Assembly: GCF_900101595.1 (NCBI RefSeq)
Contig: NZ_FMYY01000013.1
Coordinates: 113,365 to 177,364 of the forward strand
DNA: 64,000 bases
From: Paenibacillus sp. cl123
GTDB taxonomy: Bacteria > Bacillota > Bacilli > Paenibacillales > NBRC-103111
Reading direction: 5' to 3'
Below, in pieces: positions 26,971 through 36,345 of the stretch. The notes beneath the pieces were generated by a model, which did not search any database, was not told the origin of the DNA, and saw only the letters and a list, made by a program, of their open reading frames with translations. The position numbers were made by a program, and so were the translations under genes. Position 1 is the stretch's first letter. Every line of letters begins with the position of its first letter.

Positions 26971-27855
26971 ATGGATACAAGCACGGTTCTCACACATGCC
27001 GGACATACGGCTGCCGGGTCATTCGCCCAGATGTGGAATCCGGGGATTCTAGTCCTGCTTCTGGTCATAGGTCTGTTGTATACGTTCGCTGTCAACCGCT
27101 GGCGTCATCATTTCGCGGATAGCGAGCCTGTTGCTCCCAAGCTCCAGCTGTACTTTTGGCTGGGCATTGTATGCTGGTATATAGCTGAGGGTTCGCCGAT
27201 GGCCTATTACGGGCATCACTACTTTTTCAGTCTCCACATGCTGCAGCAGTCGATTCTGTACTTAGTTATGCCGCCGCTGCTGCTGGTCGGTCTGCCCGGA
27301 TGGCTTCTTCGTCCCGCGATCCAAAGCGAAGGCGCAAAGCGATTTGTGCGCTGGCTGACGAACCCGCTGCTGGCGCTGTTCCTGTTTAACTTCGTTTTCT
27401 CGGTCTATCACATCCCGTTTATTATGGATGCTTTGATGGCCAATACGACATTGCTGTTTGCATACAGGGTTGTTTTCCTGATATCTGCCTTCATGCTCTG
27501 GTTCCCGGTATTTTGCCCGCTGCCCGAATACAACCGGATGTCCGAGCTCAAGCGTATGGCGTATATTTTCCTGAACGGAGTTTTGCTTACGCCGGCATGC
27601 GCGCTGATTATTTTTGCGAAAGAGCCGATGTATGCGATGTATGCAGCCGTTCCGCAGAGCATGCTGCTGCTGCCGATGCTCGACGATCAGCAGCTTGGCG
27701 GCGTCATCATGAAGATCGTTCAGGAGATTGTGTACGGGATTGCTCTGGGCTACACCTTCTTCCGCTGGTACCGCAGAGAACGCAAACGGGATGAGGAAGA
27801 AGATTTGGGCAGTGACGGCTACCTGCAGGCCGCCAGCCATGCAAACCGAGCTTAA
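26971..27855 (+). CDS. ctaG: Cytochrome c oxidase assembly factor CtaG
   Basis: The 294-residue polytopic membrane protein (about seven helices) matches the CtaG_cta family that is needed for a functional caa3 oxidase in B. subtilis, probably in copper delivery. Conserved features include MWNPGIL near the N-terminus, SPMAYYGHHYFFSLHMLQQS and DDQQLGGVIMKI, which contain His and Met suitable for copper. ATG 26971 is chosen over upstream frames because AAGGAG precedes it by 9 bases. It is followed after 35 bases by the DUF420 gene. Confidence 0.93.
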   Translation: MDTSTVLTHAGHTAAGSFAQMWNPGILVLLLVIGLLYTFAVNRWRHHFADSEPVAPKLQLYFWLGIVCWYIAEGSPMAYYGHHYFFSLHMLQQSILYLVMPPLLLVGLPGWLLRPAIQSEGAKRFVRWLTNPLLALFLFNFVFSVYHIPFIMDALMANTTLLFAYRVVFLISAFMLWFPVFCPLPEYNRMSELKRMAYIFLNGVLLTPACALIIFAKEPMYAMYAAVPQSMLLLPMLDDQQLGGVIMKIVQEIVYGIALGYTFFRWYRRERKRDEEEDLGSDGYLQAASHANRA

Positions 27856-27890
27856 CGACCTTGGCAGAAGCAAATAGTGGAGGAGTAACA

Positions 27891-28355
27891 ATGAAGCTTT
27901 CCGTCTTATTGCCTACGATCAGCACAAGCTTTATTGTCATCAGTGCGATCTTTGTTGCGTTCGGATGGTTCCATATTGTGAAAGGAAACCGGCAGACGCA
28001 TGAGAAGCTGATGCTGTGGGGAGCCGGCTTCGCCCTGGCATTTTTCCTGATCTATGCGAGCCGCACGATTTTTGTCGGCAACACCAGCTTCGGCGGTCCC
28101 GAGGAATTGAAGCTGGCATACCATCTGTTCCTGTTTTTCCATATTGCACTCGCTACGCTTGCAGGTGTTTTCGGGATCGTGACCTTGCTTCATGCCTTCA
28201 AGCAGCGCTGGTTCAAGCACAAACGGATCGGCCGCATAACGGCGGTCATGTGGCTGCTTACCGCGCCGACGGGCGTCGCCGTCTATGTGCTGCTGTACTT
28301 GCTTTACCCGGGCGGGGAGACGAAGCCGATGATCGATGCGATCTTCGGACTGTAA
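27891..28355 (+). CDS. DUF420 membrane protein (YozB-like)
   Basis: The 154-residue protein has four membrane helices and the DUF420 pattern (HEKLMLWGAGFALAFFLIY and HIALATLAGVFGI, with family histidines). DUF420 genes are regularly found beside caa3 oxidase and CtaG genes; a heme- or copper-related assembly role is inferred from this and not proven. GGAGGAG precedes ATG 27891. It is the distal gene of the ctaG unit, with a terminator downstream. Confidence 0.88.
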   Translation: MKLSVLLPTISTSFIVISAIFVAFGWFHIVKGNRQTHEKLMLWGAGFALAFFLIYASRTIFVGNTSFGGPEELKLAYHLFLFFHIALATLAGVFGIVTLLHAFKQRWFKHKRIGRITAVMWLLTAPTGVAVYVLLYLLYPGGETKPMIDAIFGL

Positions 28356-28417
28356 AGCGGCTTTTTTGCTTCTTGCGTCCCGCATAAAGTTCACCTGGTT
28401 TCAAGCATAGCGATGAG

Positions 28418-28447
28418 GACCTTCCTTCTGACGGGAAGGTCTTATTT
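28418..28447 (+). terminator. Terminator after the DUF420 gene
   Basis: GACCTTCC (28418-28425) pairs with GGAAGGTC (28434-28441), followed by TTATTT. It overlaps the tail of the converging methyltransferase gene. Confidence 0.7.
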
Positions 28448-29131
28448 GCGCTTCCACCAGATCCCGGCGCATTCGGGCACCACGCTCCAGTTGTTCCTCT
28501 TCACTGTATCCCCCAACTCGTCTCCGAAAAAGAAGCGTGTCAGCTCGGCGGCCTGCTCCACGCTGTCGAAGGTATAGTCGAGCCGCAGCCAGTCGTGTCT
28601 GAACCCGTACTCCTGCTCCAATGCCTGATAATAAGGCTTCAGGAATTCGGGGGGATGAGGCTCCGTATAGCCGGTTCCCATCGTTTCCAAGATGATCATG
28701 CTCCCTCCCGGCTTGAGGACCCGGTCGATCTCGTTCATCACCGCGGCCAGATTGTCGCTCCATTCGGGAAGATGAGATTGTGTCAGGTAACAGATGCTCC
28801 AGCCTGATACGACGAGATCAAAGGACTGATCGGCCAGCGGAAGCTGACGGTGGTCTGCCGCATACGTAAGCACGGGCGTCCTTGCGTCAAGACGTGCAAG
28901 CCGCTCCCGCAGTACGTCCAACATCGCCGGCGACAGATCGGTTGCCGTGACGGATGCCGCCTTATTTGCCAACTCGGCAGTCAAACGTCCGGAGCCGGCT
29001 CCCAGATCGAGAATATAGCGGCCGGAATAAGGAGCGATACGTGCGATGACATCCGAAAGCAAGGGCTGTTTGGATACCATCAGCTCATAGAGAGCCGCTT
29101 GATTTTCGTAAATATAAGTATGGTTGGGCAT
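28442..29131 (-). CDS. Class I SAM-dependent methyltransferase
   Basis: The 229-residue protein has the Rossmann-type methyltransferase order: motif I LDLGAGSG (41-48), an acidic residue after VTATDLS, DLVVSGWSICYL, and GGSMIILETMGTG. It transfers a methyl group from S-adenosylmethionine; the substrate is unknown. Of three candidate start codons close together, ATG 29131 has correct spacing (9 bases) from AAGGAG. It stands alone between two terminators and converges on the DUF420 gene. Confidence 0.87.
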   Translation of the reverse strand: MPNHTYIYENQAALYELMVSKQPLLSDVIARIAPYSGRYILDLGAGSGRLTAELANKAASVTATDLSPAMLDVLRERLARLDARTPVLTYAADHRQLPLADQSFDLVVSGWSICYLTQSHLPEWSDNLAAVMNEIDRVLKPGGSMIILETMGTGYTEPHPPEFLKPYYQALEQEYGFRHDWLRLDYTFDSVEQAAELTRFFFGDELGDTVKRNNWSVVPECAGIWWKRK

Positions 29132-29227
29132 AAACATCATCTCCTTAACGTGATAGGGCCAGCATACACGTTAACGCTGCGTGAAGGTCAAGGCATGAAG
29201 ATGATGGGTCTTGCCCAAATACAAACA

Positions 29228-29252
29228 GACCGCCTGCCGACAGCAGGCGGTC
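29228..29252 (-). terminator. Terminator of the gamma-glutamyl/oligopeptide operon
   Basis: Perfect 10-bp stem GACCGCCTGC (29228-29237) / GCAGGCGGTC (29243-29252) with a 5-base loop; on the minus strand a T-rich TGTTTGTATTT tract follows. It lies 30 bases after the GGT stop. Confidence 0.75.
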
Positions 29253-29282
29253 ATACGCAAAGGTGATCAAGGAGTAGTCTAG

Positions 29283-30788
29283 TTAGACAAGAGCGGTCCC
29301 TGTCTGAGCCAGCCCTCCGCGCCGAGGATCGGCCGCAGCTGCTACAGCTCCTGTCAGCCGGCATTGGGTCAGGCCTTGGATACCGCCATAGAAAAACGGT
29401 TCAGGATGGTCGATGACCTCGTAACCCATAGCCTCCAACGTTTGCCTAGTGTCCGCGGGGAGCGGCTGCTCAACCTGAATCGTCTGCTGATCGGCGAAAA
29501 AACGGGGAGCTGCAACAGCATGAGCAAGATCCAGCCCATGCTTGACCATAGACGACAAGACTAGCGCCAGCACCAGCGGAATCCGTTTGCCGCCGGCAGA
29601 GCCGATGGCGATTAGCTGGCGTTCGCTTCTCAGGACAGTCGGGCACACATAGCTTTGGGGCCGCTTGCCCGGCTCCGGCTTGTTCGGGGACTGGACGTCC
29701 GTGTCGGAAGTGAAGTTGCGCAGCTGGTTGTTCAGGAAGAAGCCGCCGACCGACAAGCCGGGACCGAAAAATCCGCCGATGGTATTCGTCGTACTTACGC
29801 ACAAGCCGGCGGAGTCCAAGATGGTGAAATGCGTCGTATTGGCCACATCATCCCAGCCTGCGGCGGTCTGCGCGAGCCCGTCCGACCGAACAGCGGCTGC
29901 CAATTGCGCGATACAGGCGTCCCCGGTCCACTTCTCCGTATCCGCTTGATAGAAGCCGGGGTCGCCCATCGTACTTTTACGCAGCTCATAGCATCCTGCG
30001 ATTGCAGCCGCCCAGAGATGGATGGATTCGGCGGAGAGGGCAGGGTAATCCGGAGCGCCGACCGCTTCCCCGACGCGAAGCGCCTGAATGAGCGTCATTC
30101 CCCCAAAGGGGGGAGGGGAGGAGACAATTTCATAGTCCCCATAACGGTTATACAGTGGCTCCTTGAAGGCTGCTTGGTATCCGCGGAGATCCTCCGCATC
30201 CATGCCATCTACGGAAGCGGCAAAGGACTGAGCGAATTCGCCCTCATAAAACCAGCGGCTGCCTGATTGTTGAATGGAGCGCATAGTGGCGGCCAGCTCC
30301 GGCTGTCTGAAGAGCGTCCCCGACCGAATGGGTTCTCCTCCGGGGAATAGCCCGGGAAACCGCTCGGCATTCAGATGAACCGCTTGCCGGACCTGTCTCT
30401 CGAGCGCCTCTCCGGCGATGAAGCCTTCCTCGGCCAAGCGAATGGCGGGAGCGATCAGCTCAGCCAGAGGCTTCGTACCGTAGCTGGCGCTGATCTGCTC
30501 CATTCCCCGGACGAAGCCGGGGACGCCAGTCTCCTCGGGGGAGATATGTCCGGACATCGGCGCGGTTTCACGGTAGTCGCAGACGACCGGCGGCCGGCTG
30601 TCCGGCGGACAGATCAGCATAACGCCGCCGCCGCCGATGCCCGAGGCGTAAAATTCCACGACGCCCAGCGCATACGAGACGGCGACGGCGGCATCCACCG
30701 CATTGCCGCCAGCCTCCAGCACCTCCATGCCGACGCGCGTGGCCAGAGGGTGTGCCGAGCTGACGGCATAGCCGCGTGAAGTTGTCAT
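29283..30788 (-). CDS. Gamma-glutamyltransferase family protein without signal peptide
   Basis: The 501-residue protein has the Ntn-hydrolase GGT layout: GGNAVDAAVA near residue 28, DYRETAP with the substrate-binding Arg73, and NTTHFTILD, in which Thr318 is the expected self-cleavage and catalytic residue. NTIGGFFGPGL and IGSAGGKRIP follow. GGTs hydrolyse or transfer gamma-glutamyl groups, as from glutathione. No signal peptide is present, so it should act inside the cell. It is the last gene of the operon, overlapping the oppF-like gene by ATGA, with AAGGAGGC upstream. The context of peptide import suggests that it acts on imported gamma-glutamyl compounds. Confidence 0.88.
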   Translation of the reverse strand: MTTSRGYAVSSAHPLATRVGMEVLEAGGNAVDAAVAVSYALGVVEFYASGIGGGGVMLICPPDSRPPVVCDYRETAPMSGHISPEETGVPGFVRGMEQISASYGTKPLAELIAPAIRLAEEGFIAGEALERQVRQAVHLNAERFPGLFPGGEPIRSGTLFRQPELAATMRSIQQSGSRWFYEGEFAQSFAASVDGMDAEDLRGYQAAFKEPLYNRYGDYEIVSSPPPFGGMTLIQALRVGEAVGAPDYPALSAESIHLWAAAIAGCYELRKSTMGDPGFYQADTEKWTGDACIAQLAAAVRSDGLAQTAAGWDDVANTTHFTILDSAGLCVSTTNTIGGFFGPGLSVGGFFLNNQLRNFTSDTDVQSPNKPEPGKRPQSYVCPTVLRSERQLIAIGSAGGKRIPLVLALVLSSMVKHGLDLAHAVAAPRFFADQQTIQVEQPLPADTRQTLEAMGYEVIDHPEPFFYGGIQGLTQCRLTGAVAAAADPRRGGLAQTGTALV

Positions 30789-31792
30789 GAGCGAACGCCT
30801 CCTTGGTTCAGCGGATAATGACAGGCGGCCAGCCGTCCGTCTGCCAGCGGTGCGAGTGAAGGGGCTTCGGCCGAGCAGCGCTGCTGCGCATAAGGACAGC
30901 GAGGATGGAAGACGCAGCCGGACGGCGGCTGGAACGGATTCGGCGTTTCGCCGACCAGACCTTTCTTGCGGCCTCTTTGCTCCGGGGCGGAGATCGGAAC
31001 GGAAGCCATCAGCCCCTCCGTATAAGGATGAGCCGGCCGCTCGATCAAAGCCCGCTTATCGGCGATTTCCACGATCCGCCCGAAGTACATCACGGCGATC
31101 CGGTCACTGATATAGGCGACGGCGGGGATGCCGTGAGCGATAAACACATAGGTCAGCTGATAATCCTTCTGCAGCTTGGCCAACAGATTCAGAATTTGCG
31201 ATTGAATCGATACATCCAGCGCTGAAACCGGCTCATCGCAGACGATGAGCTTGGGCTTAAGCGCAAGCGCCCGTCCGATGCCGACGCGCTGGCGCTGCCC
31301 TCCGCTGAATTGATGCGGATATCGGTCTGCGGATTGAAGAGGAAGTCCAACCGCCTCCAGCAGCTCATGCACCCGTTCCGTCAGCTGCCTGCCTTCCGCA
31401 ATCCGGTGGGTGCGCAGAGGTTCGGCCAAAATATCGAAAATTTTCAGCCGCGGGTTCAGCGAAGAGAACGGGTCCTGGAATATCATCTGGATATCCCTTC
31501 TTTTCCGGCGCAGCATTTCCCGGGAAAGCTGGCTGAACGGGGTGTTGTCAAAGGTGATGGTTCCGGAGGTCGCATCGGTCAGCTGCATCATCAGATTGCC
31601 GAGCGTCGATTTGCCGCATCCGGATTCGCCGACGATTCCCAAGGTTTCTCCCTGGTAGACGGTCAGATCGACCCGGTCGACAGCCTTGAGCACCTGCTTG
31701 TTCCGGCCGAGAAAGCCGCTGCCAATCTCGTAATGTTTGCTGATTTCTCTAATCTCCAGAAGCGGGCTTGGCCTGCTAACCGGTTGTTCCAT
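30785..31792 (-). CDS. Oligopeptide ABC transporter ATPase (OppF/DppF-like)
   Basis: The 335-residue ATPase has Walker A GESGCGKST, signature FSGGQRQRVGIGRAL, Walker B LIVCDEPVSALD, and the C-terminal oligopeptide_CTD segment (PSGCVFHPRCPYAQQRC) that in this family binds an iron-sulfur cluster through its cysteines. It energises peptide uptake with its OppD-like partner. ATG 31792 is preferred over ATG 31822 because AAGGAGGCGG lies directly before it; this reduces the overlap with the upstream gene to 17 bases. Confidence 0.93.
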   Translation of the reverse strand: MEQPVSRPSPLLEIREISKHYEIGSGFLGRNKQVLKAVDRVDLTVYQGETLGIVGESGCGKSTLGNLMMQLTDATSGTITFDNTPFSQLSREMLRRKRRDIQMIFQDPFSSLNPRLKIFDILAEPLRTHRIAEGRQLTERVHELLEAVGLPLQSADRYPHQFSGGQRQRVGIGRALALKPKLIVCDEPVSALDVSIQSQILNLLAKLQKDYQLTYVFIAHGIPAVAYISDRIAVMYFGRIVEIADKRALIERPAHPYTEGLMASVPISAPEQRGRKKGLVGETPNPFQPPSGCVFHPRCPYAQQRCSAEAPSLAPLADGRLAACHYPLNQGGVRS

Positions 31793-32792
31793 GAACGGCC
31801 GCCTCCTTCCATAAATCGGCATAGTGAGGATCGTACATCAGACAGCGGACTTCATGGTGCGAGCCTTGGTCATAAAGCGACGGCTGCCGCTCAGCGCATG
31901 CCGGCAGAGCATGGGGACAGCGGGGGTGAAACCGGCAGCCTGAGGGCATGGACAGCGGATTCGGGACCGCGCCTTCGATTGAAGCCAGCGGCTCGCCCCA
32001 TCTGCCCAGCTTGGGCGTGCTATGGAGCAGGCCACGGGTATATGGGTGAAGCGGCCGGGAGAACAGAGCGTGAACATCGCATTGCTCGACCAGCTGACCG
32101 GCATACATCACGGCGACCCGGTCAGCCATCTCCGCGATAACCCCCAGATCATGAGTGATAAGCAGCATCGAGCTGCCCTCCTGATCGATAATATCCTTCA
32201 TGATATCCAGAACTTGAGCCTGGACGCTCACATCCAGGGCCGTGGTCGGCTCATCGGCGATAATCAGCTTGGGCCGGCAGGCGATAGCCATCGCAATCAT
32301 GGCACGCTGCCTCATGCCGCCGCTAAGCTCATGGGGATAAGCCTTATAGACGCTCTCCGGGCGCGGGATTCTGACCTTGGTCAGCAGCTCCAGCGTCCGG
32401 CGCTTGGCCTCCGCTTGGGATAAACCGAGGTGATGGATCAGCGACTCCGCAATCTGATGCCCGATTCGAAATACCGGATTAAGCGCAGTCAGAGGTTCTT
32501 GGAACACCATTCCGATCTCCCGCCCGCGGATCGTCCGCATCTCGGCTTCTCCCAGCTTCAGCAAATCCTTGTCCTTAAAGCGGATTTCTCCCCCGATGAT
32601 CTCTCCGGGCTTATCGATCAGCCTCATGATGGAGAGGGAGGTGACGCTTTTGCCAGAGCCGGATTCGCCGACAATTCCCAGCGTCTCTCCCTCGCGGAGC
32701 TCGAAGCTCACCCCGTCGACGGAGGGAACGGCGCCGTTTTCCGTAAAAAAATACGTTTTCAGATGACGCACTTGCAGCATAGATAGTTCCAT
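31776..32792 (-). CDS. Oligopeptide ABC transporter ATPase (OppD/DppD-like)
   Basis: The 338-residue ATPase has Walker A GESGSGKSV, signature LSGGMRQRAMIAMAI, Walker B LIIADEPTTALD and a C-terminal cysteine segment (MPSGCRFHPRCPHALPAC). These mark the D-type ATPase of peptide and nickel importers. It forms a heterodimer with the product of the next gene. GGAGG lies 7 bases before ATG 32792. Confidence 0.93.
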   Translation of the reverse strand: MELSMLQVRHLKTYFFTENGAVPSVDGVSFELREGETLGIVGESGSGKSVTSLSIMRLIDKPGEIIGGEIRFKDKDLLKLGEAEMRTIRGREIGMVFQEPLTALNPVFRIGHQIAESLIHHLGLSQAEAKRRTLELLTKVRIPRPESVYKAYPHELSGGMRQRAMIAMAIACRPKLIIADEPTTALDVSVQAQVLDIMKDIIDQEGSSMLLITHDLGVIAEMADRVAVMYAGQLVEQCDVHALFSRPLHPYTRGLLHSTPKLGRWGEPLASIEGAVPNPLSMPSGCRFHPRCPHALPACAERQPSLYDQGSHHEVRCLMYDPHYADLWKEAAVHGTTG

Positions 32793-32819
32793 CTCGCAGC
32801 CTCCCAGGTTCGTCTTAGC

Positions 32820-33746
32820 CTACAGCTCGCTCGAGCGGGGATCGAATACATCGCGCAGCCAATCGCCCAGAAAAATAATGCCCAGTGTGGTCAAGGTAAT
32901 GGCGATGCCGGGAAAAGTAGCCAGAGCCCAGTTGGTGGCCAGATATTCCCTTCCGGAGCTCAGCATTCCGCCCCAGGATATCGTAGGCGGCTGAATCCCC
33001 AGGCCCAGGAAGCTGAGCGAAGCCTCGGCAATTATCGTAGTCGCCATGCTGAGCGTCGCGATGACGCTGAAGGAGGAGAAGATGTTAGGAAGCAGATGCC
33101 TGACCATAATCACGGTATCCCGGACGCCGATCGAGCGTGCCGCCCGCACGAACTCCCTCTCCTTGACGCTCAGCACCTCGCTGCGGATGACGCGGGCATA
33201 GACGACCCAATTGGTTACGCCCAGTACGACGATCAGGGTCATCAGCCCGGGGCCGGTCAGCTTCAGGATAACGAGCGTGAATAAAATATTGGGAATCGCC
33301 AGGAAGGCGTCGACGATCCGCATGAATACATTGTCAAGCCAGCCTCCGTAATAGCCGGATACGAGGCCGACGGCCAGTCCGATTAAGCCGGCAACGACGA
33401 CGGAGAAGAAGCCGACGAACAGGGAAACCTGCGCGCCGTAGATGAGCCGGCTGAGCAGATCCCTGCCCAGATTGTCCGTGCCGAGTATATACTTGAAGCT
33501 GCCGCCTTCCAGCCAGAAAGGCGGCGCCAGCATATCCACGACATGCTGCTCGTTCGGATCGTAAGGCGCCAGCCATGGAGCGAGCAGCGCCGTCAAGGTC
33601 ACCAGCGTCAGAATCACGAAGCCGATGGTCCCGGTCTTGCTTTGAAGCAGAAGCCTCAGCCACTTGGGCGCGGCCTTGCCTATCCGGCCGGATGCCCGGA
33701 CCAGTTCCTGCGGGCGCACGGGCGCCTCCTGCGTATTGGATATCAT
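32820..33746 (-). CDS. Oligopeptide ABC transporter permease (OppC/DppC-like)
   Basis: The 308-residue permease has an N-terminal helix preceded by a basic cytoplasmic stretch, the OppC-specific LGTDNLGRDLLSRLIYGA segment before the core, and five core helices with the coupling motif (EFVRAARSIGVRDTVIMVRHLLPN region). It forms the membrane channel with the OppB-like protein. The gene lies 12 bases after that partner and 27 bases before the oppD-like gene. Confidence 0.92.
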   Translation of the reverse strand: MISNTQEAPVRPQELVRASGRIGKAAPKWLRLLLQSKTGTIGFVILTLVTLTALLAPWLAPYDPNEQHVVDMLAPPFWLEGGSFKYILGTDNLGRDLLSRLIYGAQVSLFVGFFSVVVAGLIGLAVGLVSGYYGGWLDNVFMRIVDAFLAIPNILFTLVILKLTGPGLMTLIVVLGVTNWVVYARVIRSEVLSVKEREFVRAARSIGVRDTVIMVRHLLPNIFSSFSVIATLSMATTIIAEASLSFLGLGIQPPTISWGGMLSSGREYLATNWALATFPGIAITLTTLGIIFLGDWLRDVFDPRSSEL

Positions 33747-33758
33747 CGGCGCACACTC

Positions 33759-34676
33759 CTATCTGTACTTGATGCGTGGATCGAGCCAGCCTACAAGCAA
33801 ATCCGTAATCAGGTTCATCGCAATGACGAGCAGAGCGATGACGCAGATGGCGGCTTGCACGACTGCCATATCCCGGCCATTGATCGATTGCACCAGCAGC
33901 TGCCCGAGGCCTGGCCAGGCGAAGATCGATTCGGTGATCAGCGCTCCTCCGACCAGCCCGCCCGTCTGCATCATGATGATCGTGACCACCGGGATCAGCG
34001 CATTGCGCAGCGCGTGCTTGTAGACGACGAGCGAAGGGCGGAGCCCCTTGCTTCGGGCAGTCCGGACGTAATCCTGATTCAGCGACTCCAGCAGGCTGGA
34101 GCGCGTCAGCCGGGCGATATATGCCGAGACCGAGGTGCCCAGCGTAAGCGCCGGCAGTATCATATGGGCCAGGGTACCCGATCCGGAAACCGGAAACCAC
34201 TGCAGCTCGATGCCGAAGAGCAGCACCAGCATGATGCCGACCCAGAAGTGAGGCATAGCTTTGCCTAGTACGGTGCCGGTGGTGACGAACAGCTCAAGTA
34301 CGGAGTTGCGTCGGGTCGCGGACAGAATGCCGAGAGGAATTGCAATCGCGATCGCGATGATCATGGAGACGGCCGCAAGCTGGAAGGTGGCGGGCAGCCG
34401 TTCCAGGACGAGCCCAAGCGCATCCTGGTTATAGCGGAACGACTTGCCGAAGTCGCCCTGCAGCACATTCCACAGATAAGTGCCGAATTGAATGTAGAAA
34501 GGCTTATCCAGATTAAGAGCCTGTCGCAGCGCTGCCCGGTCCTCCTCCGTTGCATCCTCGGGCAGCATCAAAATTACGGGGTCGCCGGACAGATACATCA
34601 GACCGAACACGATGGCCACGATGATAAATAAAACGGGTAACATCTGAATCAAGCGTCGGGCGGCATATTGTCTCAT
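33759..34676 (-). CDS. Oligopeptide ABC transporter permease (OppB/DppB-like)
   Basis: The 305-residue permease begins with the typical RRLIQMLPVLFIIVAIVFGL helix, then an extracellular loop including DKPFYIQFGTYLWN. Five more helices follow, with the coupling loop DYVRTARSKGL and LRNALIPVVTIIMMQTG. AAGGAAGTG precedes ATG. It is the first permease of the importer and follows the binding protein by 54 bases. Confidence 0.92.
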   Translation of the reverse strand: MRQYAARRLIQMLPVLFIIVAIVFGLMYLSGDPVILMLPEDATEEDRAALRQALNLDKPFYIQFGTYLWNVLQGDFGKSFRYNQDALGLVLERLPATFQLAAVSMIIAIAIAIPLGILSATRRNSVLELFVTTGTVLGKAMPHFWVGIMLVLLFGIELQWFPVSGSGTLAHMILPALTLGTSVSAYIARLTRSSLLESLNQDYVRTARSKGLRPSLVVYKHALRNALIPVVTIIMMQTGGLVGGALITESIFAWPGLGQLLVQSINGRDMAVVQAAICVIALLVIAMNLITDLLVGWLDPRIKYR

Positions 34677-34730
34677 TCGTTCACTTCCTTATTTCCAGAC
34701 TGCTCCCTGCGGGTAAGTGGATCGGACGTG

Positions 34731-36275
34731 TTACTTGCGCTTGATTTCATAAGCCTTAATCATTTCATCGAGCCTAGGCTGGAAGCTGACCGCCTTGTTG
34801 ACTCCGTAGGTGTTATGCTCCAAGTACAGATAAATGCGCATGCGTTCTTCCGCTTCAATCTCCTGAGCCTGCTTATACAGCGCCGCACGTTCAGTTTCGT
34901 TCATGTTGCTCTCGGCTTTGGTGAGGATTTCTTTGAGCTGGGGATTCGTATAGCCCAGTTTCTCCATCGAGCGGGAACCGGTCAGGTGCTCGCCGATCAT
35001 AATATGAGCGTCATAGAAGGAGTTGGCGAACCAGACCATATGCAGATCGCCGACCTTATTGGCATTGCGCAATTCGAGATAGCTGTTCCACTCCATCAGC
35101 TCCAGCTTGACCTGGATGCCTACGGCAGCCAGCATGCCGACGACCATCTCGGCGACTTCCTTATCCTTGGCGTAACGGCCGTTGGAAGATTGCATCGTTA
35201 ACTGCAGCCCGTTGGCATAGCCGGCATCCTTTAACAGCTGCTTCGCTTTCTCGACGTCGGTCAGCGAAGTATTGAACAGCTTCTCGTTGGCGCCGAAGCT
35301 TCCGGGTGTAACGCGTGTACGCGTCTGGCTCGCATCCCCGCCAAGCAGCTTGTCGATAATCAGCTTCTTGTCGATCGCCAGCTCAATCGCTTCGCGGACT
35401 CGCTTGTCGGCTGTCGGCGTCCCGGGCGCAGCTTTGGGGACAATAATCGCGACGCGGTTGGAATTGGCGGACACGAGCTCGGTGGTCGCGTTGCCCTTGA
35501 TACGCGGCCAGTCGTTGCTGGCTACGCCGGGAATGAGATCGACGCCGCCGGTCAGCAGCTCGCCGACGCGGGTCGTCGCTTCGGGCACGATGCGGAAGGT
35601 CAGCTTGCTCCAATCCTTGGCCGCGCCCTCGAAGTAATCGGCGTAAGGCTCCATCGTCACGTGGCTGCCGCGCTTCCACTCTACGAACTTATAGGGGCCG
35701 GTGCCGACCGGATGCTCGTTGAAGTAATCGGCACCCTTCTCCTCTATGTATTTCTTGGGGTAGATGACGGCGCTGGTGCGCGCCACAACGCTCAGCAGCA
35801 GCGGATCGGGCTTTTGAGTGAGCACCTGGAGCTTATGCGGCTCCAGTACCTTGACCTCGGCGATGGACTTGAAGGCGGTGCCCTCATTGAGCGTCTTATC
35901 CTTGGTGGCCCGCTCAAGCGTGAACTTAACGTCCTCCGCGGTCAGCTCATTGCCGTCGTGGAATTTGACGCCCTTCTTCAGCGTAAACTCCCAGGTCGTA
36001 TCGTTGATCTTGGTGTAGCTGTCCGCGAGATCGTTAACAATCTCGCCCTTCGGACTGCGCTTGAGCAGACCGTTATACAGATTGGCCGCCGCCATCCAGG
36101 AGACGAAATCATTGTGTGCGTACAAATCCATGGATTTGATTTCCGTCGGTAGAGCGATCGTCAGAGGGCGCGGTCCCTGCGGGGAATCACCGGTAACCGC
36201 CGCATCCTTGCTGCATCCGGTCAATACCATGCTCAGTACGGCCGCGCCTACAGCCCATTTTTTGATAAAGCGCAT
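34731..36275 (-). CDS. Peptide-binding lipoprotein (SBP family 5)
   Basis: The 514-residue lipoprotein (lipobox VLTGC, Cys about 21) has the SBP_bac_5 pattern: LTIALPTEIKSMDLYAHND near the mature N-terminus, DTTWEFTLKKGVKFHDGNELTAEDVKFTLER, and GTGPYKFVEWKRGS (quoted in parts, each part shorter than the whole). It captures peptides or related ligands outside the cell and delivers them to the OppBC-like channel. Family 5 proteins bind dipeptides, oligopeptides, glutathione or nickel; the ligand cannot be assigned. The gap of 70 bases to the upstream hydrolase gene holds only an imperfect hairpin, so the two are probably co-transcribed. Confidence 0.92.
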   Translation of the reverse strand: MRFIKKWAVGAAVLSMVLTGCSKDAAVTGDSPQGPRPLTIALPTEIKSMDLYAHNDFVSWMAAANLYNGLLKRSPKGEIVNDLADSYTKINDTTWEFTLKKGVKFHDGNELTAEDVKFTLERATKDKTLNEGTAFKSIAEVKVLEPHKLQVLTQKPDPLLLSVVARTSAVIYPKKYIEEKGADYFNEHPVGTGPYKFVEWKRGSHVTMEPYADYFEGAAKDWSKLTFRIVPEATTRVGELLTGGVDLIPGVASNDWPRIKGNATTELVSANSNRVAIIVPKAAPGTPTADKRVREAIELAIDKKLIIDKLLGGDASQTRTRVTPGSFGANEKLFNTSLTDVEKAKQLLKDAGYANGLQLTMQSSNGRYAKDKEVAEMVVGMLAAVGIQVKLELMEWNSYLELRNANKVGDLHMVWFANSFYDAHIMIGEHLTGSRSMEKLGYTNPQLKEILTKAESNMNETERAALYKQAQEIEAEERMRIYLYLEHNTYGVNKAVSFQPRLDEMIKAYEIKRK

Positions 36276-36345
36276 TCTCGAGTCCCCCTAATACTTGGTT
36301 TGGAATATTCCGGTGACAGGCAGCGCTTGCTCTGCTGTCCAGCGA